A stretch of 16,202 nucleotides of DNA from CALZJC01 sp041574955 (GCA_041574955.1 JBFGNS010000099.1:1-16202); one strand, 5' to 3'. Positions 7,903 to 13,369 are shown, counted from the stretch's first letter. The notes: generated by a model from the letters alone, not told the origin. Translations and numbers: made by a program.

Positions 7903-8406
7903 ATGGGGCTCAAGGAGACCCTGACGGGTGGCCGCGGGCGCGGCTGGGAGCACGAGAGGGCCAGCAAGCGGCTGGAGCTCGCGATCCCCGTGCAGCTCAA
8001 AATCGGGAGCGACGCCCCCGAAGCGCGCCGGCTGAGGGACGTGAGCCTGAACGGAGCGTTCGTCGCGGGGCCGTGCGAGGGCGCCGAGCTCGGTGAGCCG
8101 GCGATCCTGCGCTTCGAGGGCTATCCGGAGGTCTGTCCGGCGTTCGCGCTGTTCGGCCACGTCTGCCGGATCGAGCCGACCGGGGTGGCGATCGAGATCG
8201 ACCGCGGACAGTCGGACAAGGAGACGCTCGACCGGTTTCGCACCCTGGTGCTCCACTACCTGCGCCACCGGCCGATCCTTAACGAGCTGGCACCGCGCTT
8301 CTACGAGGGCCGCTGCCGGGAGTGCGGCTGGATCGGCCGCGTGGCCGGCCGCGCGCCGACGTGCGCGCGCTGCGGCGGCAAGGTCGGGCCTGTCAGGACG
8401 TCCTGA
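7903..8406 (+). CDS. PilZ domain protein with C-terminal zinc ribbon
   Basis: A 167-aa cytoplasmic protein. Residues about 15-115 form a PilZ domain, the c-di-GMP receptor fold: RxxxR is R19-A-S-K-R23 and DxSxxG is D46-V-S-L-N-G51, so both halves of the binding signature are intact. After a helical stretch (about 104-132) the C-terminus carries four cysteines in two CxxC knuckles (C138-R-E-C141 and C154-A-R-C157), the pattern of a rubredoxin-like zinc ribbon. The fusion suggests that c-di-GMP binding is coupled to contact with another protein or nucleic acid, but the partner is not known. It follows the Ser/Thr kinase gene by 36 bp. A near-consensus -10 box 9 nt before the ATG suggests independent, leaderless expression. 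The stop lies inside a 22-bp palindrome. Confidence 0.88.
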   Translation: MGLKETLTGGRGRGWEHERASKRLELAIPVQLKIGSDAPEARRLRDVSLNGAFVAGPCEGAELGEPAILRFEGYPEVCPAFALFGHVCRIEPTGVAIEIDRGQSDKETLDRFRTLVLHYLRHRPILNELAPRFYEGRCRECGWIGRVAGRAPTCARCGGKVGPVRTS

Positions 8407-8410
8407 CAGG
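8389..8410. terminator. Perfect 22-bp palindrome between convergent genes
   Basis: The arm CCTGTCAGGAC (8389-8399) is followed directly by its exact complement GTCCTGACAGG (8400-8410). As RNA it folds into a 9-bp stem with an ACGT tetraloop in either direction. It spans the PilZ stop codon and lies 36 bp before the stop of the convergent HEAT gene, so a two-way terminator is the simplest reading. No T-tract follows. A protein-binding operator is the alternative. Confidence 0.55.
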
Positions 8411-8445
8411 GGCGCGGGAGCCCGGACGGGCGCCGCGTGATCGCT

Positions 8446-9084
8446 TCAGCGGCCAGCCGGTCGTGACTCGCCCCCCGAGCGCACCGCAGCCAGCTCGGCC
8501 AGTGTCTCGACGGCGGCCCGGCGCACCGCCGCCGAGTCGTCCGCCAGCGCCCGCTCGAGCACCTGGACGGCGCTCGCGCCGCCGATCTCGCCCAGCGCAT
8601 GGACCGCCTGCTCGCGCAGGTCGCTGTCTTCGTCGGTCAGGGCGAGGGCCAGGATCCAGGCAGTGTCCTCGCCGCCGATCTCGGCCAGCGCCCAGACGGC
8701 GGCCTCACGCACGCCGCGGGCCTCATCCAGCAAGGCGGTGTCGAGGGTAGCCAGGTGAGTTCCGTCGGCGACTTCGCCGAGGGCGGCGATCGCTTCTTCC
8801 CGAACCGCCGGCGAGCTGTCGAACAGGCCCGCATCGGCGAGGGCAGACGCCGCCTCGCCACCCAGCGCGGAGAGCCCAAAGACCGCTTCGAGACGAGCCG
8901 CCTCGTCGCCTGCGGCCAGCGCCGCCACCAGCTCTGCCAGGCGCAGCTCGGTCGCCGGCCCGCTGCCTTCCGGCGCCCGCTCCTGCGCCGCGCCGGCCCC
9001 CACCGCGAGCCACGCGAGAAAGCCGATCGCGGCCGCGCGCCGCCCTGCGCCGAGCCCTCGACCGCCGCGTCTGAACCTGATCAT
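8446..9084 (-). CDS. Secreted HEAT-repeat protein
   Basis: A protein of 212 aa. The N-terminus has an arginine-rich segment (RFRRGGRGLGAGRR) and a hydrophobic core (AAAIGFLAWLAVGAGAAQ), a Sec signal peptide that exports it. The remainder is four to five HEAT repeats of about 31 residues, recognisable by V-R-E-x-A-x-x-A-L-G-E-x-x (for example VREEAIAALGEV, VREAAVWALAEIGG, LREQAVHALGEIGG, VRRAAVETLAELA). HEAT repeats form a curved helical scaffold for protein contacts; no catalytic residues are expected. The ATG at 9084 is chosen over one at 9102 because GGGAGG (9093-9098) lies 8 nt upstream of it. The gene lies 106 bp downstream of another secreted protein gene on the same strand, with a large hairpin between them, so the two may share an mRNA. 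Confidence 0.88.
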   Translation of the reverse strand: MIRFRRGGRGLGAGRRAAAIGFLAWLAVGAGAAQERAPEGSGPATELRLAELVAALAAGDEAARLEAVFGLSALGGEAASALADAGLFDSSPAVREEAIAALGEVADGTHLATLDTALLDEARGVREAAVWALAEIGGEDTAWILALALTDEDSDLREQAVHALGEIGGASAVQVLERALADDSAAVRRAAVETLAELAAVRSGGESRPAGR

Positions 9085-9092
9085 CACCAGCA

Positions 9093-9098
9093 CCTCCC
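9093..9098 (-). promoter_or_regulatory. Ribosome-binding site deciding the HEAT gene start
   Basis: The minus strand reads GGGAGG with an 8-nt spacer to the ATG at 9084. It lies just downstream of the alternative ATG at 9102 and so rules against that longer start. Confidence 0.7.
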
Positions 9099-9107
9099 GC
9101 ATGGGGA

Positions 9108-9172
9108 CGAGGGCGGGCTCCGCTCATTCGATCCAGGGGCGCCGAAGCGCAACTGAACGAAGCCCGCCCTCG
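9108..9172 (-). other. Large inverted repeat with inner UUCG hairpin in the intergenic leader
   Basis: The 12-nt arms 9108-9119 (CGAGGGCGGGCT) and 9161-9172 (AGCCCGCCCTCG) are perfectly complementary and enclose 41 nt. Within the loop, 9139-9150 reads on the minus strand as GCGC-TTCG-GCGC, the exceptionally stable cUUCGg tetraloop hairpin. The structure lies 18 nt after the stop of the upstream secreted gene and ends 9 nt before the ribosome site of the HEAT gene. It could terminate or attenuate transcription, protect the upstream mRNA, or control HEAT translation; no T-tract is seen. Confidence 0.55.
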
Positions 9173-9190
9173 GGACACTCAGCCAATCGG

Positions 9191-9949
9191 CTACTGCACC
9201 TCGAAGCAGCTTTCGATCGAGGTGTTGTTGTGGGTGTCGAGACGGACGAGAATCTCGAGCTTCCACTCGTCGCTCAGCGCGAGGTAGGCCGACGGCGCGT
9301 CGAACGAGGTCTCCGACGCCGGCAGCACTGCGGTCAGCTTCAGCTCGTCGGTTTCGAGCACGAACTCGTACAGATCCACCGTCACCGGGCCGGTCTCGCC
9401 GATCTCGGGGTGCGAAGACGTGACCTCGTCCCAGGTGATCACCACCGGGGAGCTGACCACGGGGACGGGGCCCTCGTCGCAGTCCTCCGGCACCAGCTGG
9501 CCGTTGACCCGCACGTTCGAAGCCGGCGCGGCCATGACGTGGCTGAGCTCGACCTCGGACTCGAGCTCGTCACCCTCCAGGGTGACGCCCTCGATCTCGT
9601 ACTTCCCCTCGGGGAAGCGGGCGAAGAACTCTTCGGGCGACAGCTCGTCGAAGGTCGGCTCGGCGCTCTCGAACATCAGCTGGGTCATCCCCTGTTGCCG
9701 CAGGTTGCCCCCCGCCCGGATGTGGAGCAGCTTGCGGTCGTCGGGCGTCTCGATCGCGAGCAGCTTCCACGGCTCGCCGTCGATCGCGGCGTGGATGCCC
9801 AGATCGCCGTCGGTGTTGTTGAGCTCGAAGAACAGCTCGGCCTCATCCCAGGGAATCTCGTCCGCCCGGGCGACCGGACCGGTGGCGAACAGCACCAGGG
9901 TGAAGAGCATCAGGGGCAGGGCGAACTTCAGTCTTTCGGGTCCTCTCAT
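9191..9949 (-). CDS. Secreted protein of unknown function
   Basis: A 252-aa protein with a clear signal peptide (KFALPLMLFTLVLFATGPVA, cleavage after ARA near residue 29), so it acts outside the cytoplasm. The mature part is acidic and beta-strand rich: FFELNNTDGDLGIHAAIDGEPWK at about 40-62, then LLHIRAGGNLRQQGMTQLMF, FFARFPEGKYEIEG, and a C-terminal half (about 160-250) with strands typical of an immunoglobulin-like or fibronectin-like fold. The D-G-D motif in NNTDGDLGI might bind calcium, but only one copy is seen. I recall similar uncharacterised secreted proteins but no assigned function. AAAGGAG (9958-9964) lies 8 nt before the ATG and fixes the start. The HEAT gene follows on the same strand. 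Confidence 0.78.
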   Translation of the reverse strand: MRGPERLKFALPLMLFTLVLFATGPVARADEIPWDEAELFFELNNTDGDLGIHAAIDGEPWKLLAIETPDDRKLLHIRAGGNLRQQGMTQLMFESAEPTFDELSPEEFFARFPEGKYEIEGVTLEGDELESEVELSHVMAAPASNVRVNGQLVPEDCDEGPVPVVSSPVVITWDEVTSSHPEIGETGPVTVDLYEFVLETDELKLTAVLPASETSFDAPSAYLALSDEWKLEILVRLDTHNNTSIESCFEVQ

Positions 9950-10188
9950 CTCGGCAGCTCCTTTGCTTTTCTTGTCAAGACCTGCAACCGCGTCTTTCGC
10001 GCACGTGCAACTCTTTCGATGCGCACGGCGCCAGAATCCTTCTCGGGTCGCCGAGACCGAGATCAGGTGAACCGACAGTGATCAGCCTGCATCGCCTCCT
10101 TCGGACCGGCCCCCAGGCAACAGCTGCCGTGCGGCGGGCGCCAGCCGAGCGGTGCCGGGGCCCTCGCGGCGGTAGCATCCGGTTTGCC
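9950..10188. other. Divergent intergenic region
   Basis: 239 bp separate two divergent genes. On the minus strand TTGACA (9973-9978) is a perfect -35 hexamer, but no -10 fits before the start codon at 9949, so it is probably fortuitous. An 8-bp palindrome GCACGTGC lies at 10001-10008 and could be an operator core. The plus-strand side ends with a -10-like hexamer just before the GTG at 10189. No RNA gene is seen. Confidence 0.35.
10173..10178 (+). promoter_or_regulatory. Candidate -10 element supporting the GTG start at 10189
   Basis: TAGCAT ends 10 nt before the GTG. No Shine-Dalgarno sequence lies between them, which suggests a leaderless or nearly leaderless mRNA and argues against the in-frame GTG at 10078. 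Confidence 0.38.
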
Positions 10189-11184
10189 GTGATCCGACGG
10201 TCCCGCTTCCCCCGCGCCGGCCATCTGGCGGCCGTCTTCGCCCTCGGCCTGATCCACGCCACCGCGGCCGCGATTCGACCGGCCGAGCCCGCCGACGCTG
10301 AGCTGACCGTCCTCACCTGGAACCTGCTCCACGGCGCCAACGAGCGGGGTGAGCTCGACCTGGAAGCCCAGGCGGGCTACATCCTCCGGCAGACCCCCCA
10401 CTTCGCCTTCGTGCAGGAGATCGACGATCGCTGCGTGCGCTCGGGCCGCGTCGACCAGATGGCCGTGCTCGCCCGGCTGACGGGGATGGGCGCCCGTTTC
10501 GGCGCCTTCATGCCGTTCGACGGCGGCCGTTACGGTCTGGGGACCCTCAGCGCGCTGCCGCTGGTCGCCGACCGCACGCTCGAGCTTCCCCCCGGCGGCG
10601 AGCCTCGCGTTGCCCTGCTGACCGAGGTCGAGCTGCTGGGGCGGACGCTGCTGGCGGTCAACGTCCACTTCGACTGGCGCGTCGACGACGCGGCGCGCTT
10701 CGCCCAGGCGAGCGTCCTGGCCGCGGAGCTCGCGGCTGTCGAGAACGCGATCCTCCTGGCAGGCGACTTCAACGACGTACCCGAGAGCCGCACCCTGGCG
10801 CTGTTCTACGCCGCCGGCTTCGAGCACGTGGAGCCGCCCGGCGCGAGCTGGAGCGCCAGCCGGCCGAGCGTCGACATCGACCACGTCCTGGTGCGCGACG
10901 GCCGCGATCTGGCGCTCGAGCCGCTGGGCGGCGAGGTGCTGCCGGAGAGCGAGCTGTCCGACCACCGGCCGGTCCTCGCCCGGGTCCGCGCCCGCTCACG
11001 GCAGGACGGTGTGGAAGGCCACCCAGATCCAGAGGACCACGAACAGCCGCTGGTCTCATCGCTTGCGGACGGGCGTATCGGGCATCACGCTGATCCTCCC
11101 GGGTGGCGGCGGAGCTTCCCCCCGGATCGCCGCCGGCCTCCGGCCTACAGATGCTCCTCGATCGCGGCCTCGAACTGCTCGTAG
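10189..11184 (+). CDS. Secreted endonuclease/exonuclease/phosphatase-family protein with unusual C-terminal tail
   Basis: A 331-aa protein of the EEP metal-dependent phosphoesterase superfamily (DNase I-like, AP-endonuclease-like, sphingomyelinase-like). Motifs in order: TWNLLHG (Asn45), FVQEID (metal ligand Glu77), NVHFDWR (His160), GDFND (Asp193, Asn195), DIDHV (Asp231) and SDHRPV (catalytic His259). All catalytic positions are present. The GTG at 10189 opens a signal peptide (hydrophobic stretch AAVFALGLIHATAAA), so the enzyme is exported; an in-frame GTG at 10078 would bury that signal behind 37 residues. The conserved fold ends at about residue 268. The remaining 60 or so residues are low-complexity, rich in P, R, D and H, and overlap the 3' end of the convergent thioredoxin gene by 40 bp. 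That tail may be simple read-through after loss of an earlier stop. The substrate class (nucleic acid, phosphoinositide or lipid) cannot be told from sequence. Confidence 0.87.
   Translation: MIRRSRFPRAGHLAAVFALGLIHATAAAIRPAEPADAELTVLTWNLLHGANERGELDLEAQAGYILRQTPHFAFVQEIDDRCVRSGRVDQMAVLARLTGMGARFGAFMPFDGGRYGLGTLSALPLVADRTLELPPGGEPRVALLTEVELLGRTLLAVNVHFDWRVDDAARFAQASVLAAELAAVENAILLAGDFNDVPESRTLALFYAAGFEHVEPPGASWSASRPSVDIDHVLVRDGRDLALEPLGGEVLPESELSDHRPVLARVRARSRQDGVEGHPDPEDHEQPLVSSLADGRIGHHADPPGWRRSFPPDRRRPPAYRCSSIAASNCS
10996..11085 (-). pseudogene. Short membrane-peptide ORF interrupted by an in-frame TGA
   Basis: On the minus strand an ATG at 11085 is preceded by GGGAGGA with an 8-nt spacer, a strong ribosome site. 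It reads MPDTPVRKR, meets TGA at 11058-11056, then continues in the same frame as DQRLFVVLWIWVAFHTVLP to a second TGA at 10998-10996. The second part is a convincing single membrane helix after a basic N-terminus, the layout of a 29-residue single-pass peptide. A GACCA / TGGTC hairpin (arms 11055-11051 and 11039-11035) starts right after the internal TGA. It lies downstream of the thioredoxin gene on the same strand and antisense to the odd tail of the phosphoesterase gene. Options are a decayed small gene, a sequence error (TGG to TGA), TGA recoding, or chance. Confidence 0.3.
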
Positions 11185-11798
11185 GAGCGGGCGCCGAGCA
11201 GGACCCGGCGCACCACGCCCTGGCGGTCCACCACGAACGTCGTCGGGCGGCCCGGCTCGGGCCACGGCAGCGGCCGGGCGTAGGCGTGGACCGCCGGCTC
11301 GGACCGCTTCTCGAGCCAGGCCAGAAGCGTCCCCCTGTCCTCGTCCGACAGGTGGAGGACCACCAGACCGGCGTCGGCATGGACGCGCTGCAGCCGCTCG
11401 AGCTCGGGCATCTCCTTGATGCACGGCGGGCACCAGGTGGCCCAGATGTTGAGCAGCACCACCTGGCCGCGCAGCTCGGCCAGCCGCTCCGGCCGGTCGC
11501 TCTCGACCAGCCGGTAGGCCAGCTCCGGCGACGGCTGGCCGATCATGCCGCGCTGGAACCGGAGCGCGGGACCGAGCTGGACCAGGCCGGTGCCGAGAAA
11601 CAGCGCCGCGCCGATCCCCGCCAGGATCAGCACGACGGACAGGGCGAAGCGGAGCCAGGGCCGCCGCGGGCCGCGCAGCCGCCGGCCTGTCCGGAAGGCG
11701 GCGAAAACGCCCGCCGTCATCGCCGCCAGCGCGAGCAGCAGCCCAGCGATCAGGACCATACCCAGGTGGTCCGCCAACCAGGTCATGAATGGGCTCAT
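11145..11798 (-). CDS. Membrane-anchored TlpA/ResA-like thioredoxin
   Basis: A 217-aa thiol-disulfide oxidoreductase. Two hydrophobic helices (about 12-34 and 49-73), joined by a short basic loop (RTGRRLRGPRRPW), anchor it; the thioredoxin domain (about 86-217) would lie on the periplasmic side. The active site is WCPPC (W122, C123, C126) within LLNIWATWCPPCIKEMPEL, the TlpA/ResA form, and the cis-proline is Pro185 in RPTTFVVD. Such proteins keep cysteines reduced for cytochrome c maturation or copper-centre assembly; a monohaem cytochrome c gene lies about 3 kb away but not in the same operon. GGAGAG (11807-11812) precedes the ATG by 8 nt. A second in-frame ATG lies four codons downstream. 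The last 40 bp overlap the tail of the convergent phosphoesterase gene. Confidence 0.92.
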   Translation of the reverse strand: MSPFMTWLADHLGMVLIAGLLLALAAMTAGVFAAFRTGRRLRGPRRPWLRFALSVVLILAGIGAALFLGTGLVQLGPALRFQRGMIGQPSPELAYRLVESDRPERLAELRGQVVLLNIWATWCPPCIKEMPELERLQRVHADAGLVVLHLSDEDRGTLLAWLEKRSEPAVHAYARPLPWPEPGRPTTFVVDRQGVVRRVLLGARSYEQFEAAIEEHL

Positions 11799-11923
11799 GG
11801 CCTCGACTCTCCGGTCGCCGTCGTGGCTCGTGTCCGCTCGGCGGTACCTATCTCATAACGAGCCGCCCGCGCCGAGGGTTTCAACGGGCCGTCGAGCAGC
11901 CCGCCGATCCGGTGGTAGCCCGA

Positions 11924-12505
11924 CTAGCCGCGGCCGCCCGCTCGCTCGAGCAAATCACGCACCCCGAGCTCCTCCGCCCATCGCGCCAGGTAGTCGGAAT
12001 CGAGCTCCCGTCCCTGACTGCCCAGAATCCCCAGAACGTCCCGCCACTGGCGCTCCGACACCTCACCGCCGGCGCGGAACCACTGCAGCTTGCGCAGCAC
12101 GGTGTCCTCGGCGGACTTGACCCGCAGCGGTCGTCCGGGTGCGGCCGGCAGCACCACCTCCAGGCTACGCGCCATCTCCTCACGGTCGAACGGCTGGTCG
12201 CCGCACACGAACAGGTCGAGCTTGACGCCGCTCGCCAGGTGGATGAGGTTGAAGCTGCCGCGGCGCCGCACGGCCTCGCGCGCCGCCTGTTCGTCGCGGT
12301 AGTACCCCTCCGGCAGGCGCATCAGCAGCTCGGCAACGGCGTCTTCCTCGGCCTCGACGACCAGGTCGATGTCCTGCGTCTGCCGCGGCACCCCGTGCAC
12401 CGAACTGGCGTAGGAGCCCCCCAGCTGGTAGGCGATGCCGAGCCGGTCGAGCAGCTCGATGACCTCGAGCGCGACGCCGAGCGCCTCCGGCTGCTCCGGG
12501 GTCAT
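11924..12505 (-). CDS. Minimal nucleotidyltransferase-like protein, coupled to the upstream 81-aa gene
   Basis: A 193-aa protein of the Pol-beta-type nucleotidyltransferase superfamily. It shows the GGS core (G29-G30-S31 in YQLGGSYASSVHG), the metal-binding D-x-D (D45-I-D47 in RQTQDIDLVVE) and a third Asp in KLDLFV (D97). The C-terminal SAEDTVLRKLQWFRAGG and QWRDVLGIL stretch (131-161) is the helical signature seen in AbiEii/DUF1814-like proteins. All three presumed catalytic acids are present, so it may transfer a nucleotide to protein or RNA. Its ATG overlaps the stop of the upstream 81-aa gene as ATGA, so the two are translationally coupled. A longer frame extends upstream to 12814 but only covers the partner gene in the wrong frame. 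Related enzymes act as toxins (AbiEii) or as antitoxin AMPylases (MntA); which applies here is unknown. Confidence 0.88.
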   Translation of the reverse strand: MTPEQPEALGVALEVIELLDRLGIAYQLGGSYASSVHGVPRQTQDIDLVVEAEEDAVAELLMRLPEGYYRDEQAAREAVRRRGSFNLIHLASGVKLDLFVCGDQPFDREEMARSLEVVLPAAPGRPLRVKSAEDTVLRKLQWFRAGGEVSERQWRDVLGILGSQGRELDSDYLARWAEELGVRDLLERAGGRG

Positions 12506-12747
12506 TCGAGCGGCCCGTAGGCGCGCGCCGCCAGCTCCGGTCCCAGGATCAGGTCGAACAGCCGGCGGTGGAGCCGCTCCGGCGGATCGTCCGGGTAGCG
12601 CCGCCTGAGCCCGGCCAGGGCCAGCTGGCGCGCCGTGCGGTTGGCGTCCTCGACCAGCTCGAGCTTCCGTTCCGCCGGCATCCTCCGGTAGATCTCGAGC
12701 TGCACCCTCGCCGCCTCGGGCGAAGTGTCGCTGGGCGCTGGGCTCAC
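12502..12747 (-). CDS. Small helical protein paired with the nucleotidyltransferase
   Basis: An 81-aa, highly charged, all-helical protein: SPEAARVQLEIYRRMPAERK at about 9-28, then LVEDANRTARQLALAGLRRRYP and a C-terminal LHRRLFDLILGPELAARAYG. I recall this type of short protein, with R-x-M-(P/S)-(P/A)-E-R-(K/R) near the start and an arginine-rich R-R-R-Y/H-P turn, encoded directly before nucleotidyltransferase genes in several phyla, with no experimental function known to me. Its stop codon overlaps the ATG of the enzyme gene, so equal expression and a complex are likely. The GTG start has no Shine-Dalgarno sequence but lies 7 nt after TACACT, which suggests a leaderless mRNA. By analogy with two-gene toxin-antitoxin modules it might be the regulator, antitoxin or substrate of the enzyme. 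This is inference. Confidence 0.8.
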   Translation of the reverse strand: MSPAPSDTSPEAARVQLEIYRRMPAERKLELVEDANRTARQLALAGLRRRYPDDPPERLHRRLFDLILGPELAARAYGPLE

Positions 12748-12754
12748 CGCCAGC

Positions 12755-12760
12755 AGTGTA
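12755..12760 (-). promoter_or_regulatory. Candidate -10 element for the nucleotidyltransferase operon
   Basis: The minus strand reads TACACT, ending 7 nt before the GTG at 12747. There is no ribosome site between them, so transcription probably starts at the start codon. No -35 box is clear. Confidence 0.45.
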
Positions 12761-12802
12761 CCGCGCCAAGCCCGCTACCTCGGGGCGCCCGCAGGCGGGA
12801 AA

Positions 12803-12843
12803 CCAGGGAATCACCTCTGATCACCTCTGGAGGAGGCCCCTGG
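12803..12843. repeat. Tandem 10-bp direct repeats flanked by inverted hexamers
   Basis: ATCACCTCTG occurs twice without a gap (12810-12819 and 12820-12829), one helical turn apart, so both copies present the same DNA face. They are flanked by CCAGGG (12803-12808) and its complement CCCTGG (12838-12843). The block lies about 10 bp before the -35 box of the plus-strand operon and about 55-95 bp from the divergent start at 12747, a suitable place for an activator or repressor. Confidence 0.5.
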
Positions 12844-12852
12844 AATGCAACC

Positions 12853-12881
12853 TTGACGACTCTAAGTGAGTAGTGTAGGTT
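12853..12881 (+). promoter_or_regulatory. Sigma-70-type promoter of the XRE operon
   Basis: TTGACG (12853-12858) and TAGGTT (12876-12881) are separated by exactly 17 bp, the best -35/-10 pair in the window, in a local AT-rich island. The spacer and -10 contain two small dyads: ACTC-TAAGT-GAGT (12859-12871) and TGTA-GGT-TACA (12874-12884). These would be natural sites for autoregulation by the XRE protein of the operon. Transcription should start at about 12888, giving a 40-nt leader. Confidence 0.65.
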
Positions 12882-12885
12882 ACAT

Positions 12886-12913
12886 CTTGCGGCCGGGGAG
12901 ACCGGCCCGCAAG
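12886..12913 (+). other. Strong hairpin at the 5' end of the XRE operon mRNA
   Basis: CTTGCGG-CCGG (12886-12896) pairs with CCGG-C-CCGCAAG (12902-12913) across a GGAGA loop, an 11-bp stem with one bulged C. It starts about where transcription should begin and ends 3 nt before the GGGAGGG ribosome site (12917-12923). It may protect the 5' end or affect translation initiation. Confidence 0.55.
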
Positions 12914-12928
12914 ATCGGGAGGGCCCCT

Positions 12929-13369
12929 GTGGAACACCGCATCGAACAGCTCGACCGCACACGGCGACGGACGCTTCTCGGCTTCCTGGTGGCCTTCGTC
13001 GCCTGGCAGACCCCCACCATCGTGCAGGAGGCACTCGGTGCCGCCGTTCCCGCGTCGCTCGGGCGTGGGCTGGCCGGCCTGGCCGCGCTGGCGGGCGCCG
13101 TCTGGGTCTTCTACGCGATCCGGCTGGTCCTCCTGCGGCGGGAGCTGGCCCGCGACTCCGAAGCGGCCGCCGCCCTGGACGACGAGAGGGTGCGCCAGGT
13201 CCGCGCCAGGTCGCTGGCCTTCGCGTTCTGGGCGCTCGTGGTCTACCTGGCGGCCGTCCGTCTGGCCACCTTCGCCGCCGACCTCGCCGCGGGGGCGGTG
13301 GCCCTCGGCGGCCTGCTGGTGGCCGCCGCCGCGGCCCTCGGGGCGTTCCTGGTCCTCGACCGGGAGTGA
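12929..13369 (+). CDS. Four-helix integral membrane protein, first gene of the XRE operon
   Basis: A 146-aa membrane protein. It starts with a charged segment (MEHRIEQLDRTRRR), followed by four hydrophobic helices at about 15-33, 41-63, 92-112 and 115-140. A charged helical segment (RRELARDSEAAAALDDERVRQVRARS) at about 67-92 joins the second and third helices and probably lies in the cytoplasm. The layout resembles the DUF2178-type membrane proteins that commonly precede short XRE regulators, but no catalytic motif is seen and I cannot assign it with certainty. The GTG at 12929 is chosen because GGGAGGG lies 5 nt upstream. An in-frame ATG at 12866 would start within the promoter. The next gene begins 3 nt after its stop. 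Confidence 0.82.
   Translation: MEHRIEQLDRTRRRTLLGFLVAFVAWQTPTIVQEALGAAVPASLGRGLAGLAALAGAVWVFYAIRLVLLRRELARDSEAAAALDDERVRQVRARSLAFAFWALVVYLAAVRLATFAADLAAGAVALGGLLVAAAAALGAFLVLDRE

Noticed and set aside
4804..8268. Very long minus-strand open frame of over 1100 codons across the kinase and PilZ genes, and a 947-codon plus-strand frame at 5253-8096
   Set aside because: Both are shadow frames of high-GC coding DNA. Their products are low-complexity (R, G, H, A, V) with no domain, while the kinase frame has every family motif.
9973..9978. Perfect TTGACA on the minus strand upstream of the 9949 start
   Set aside because: A -10 box 17 bp downstream would fall on the ribosome site and start codon, and no suitable hexamer is there.
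10996..11085. Firm call of a selenoprotein at the in-frame TGA
   Set aside because: The hairpin after the TGA is short, its loop does not clearly match known bacterial elements, and no selenocysteine genes are in the window. A mutation or base error is simpler.
11056..11433. Longer minus-strand frame that ends in the first part of the micro-ORF
   Set aside because: It crosses the thioredoxin gene in the wrong frame and its sequence is low-complexity; only the final segment from the ATG at 11085 has a ribosome site.
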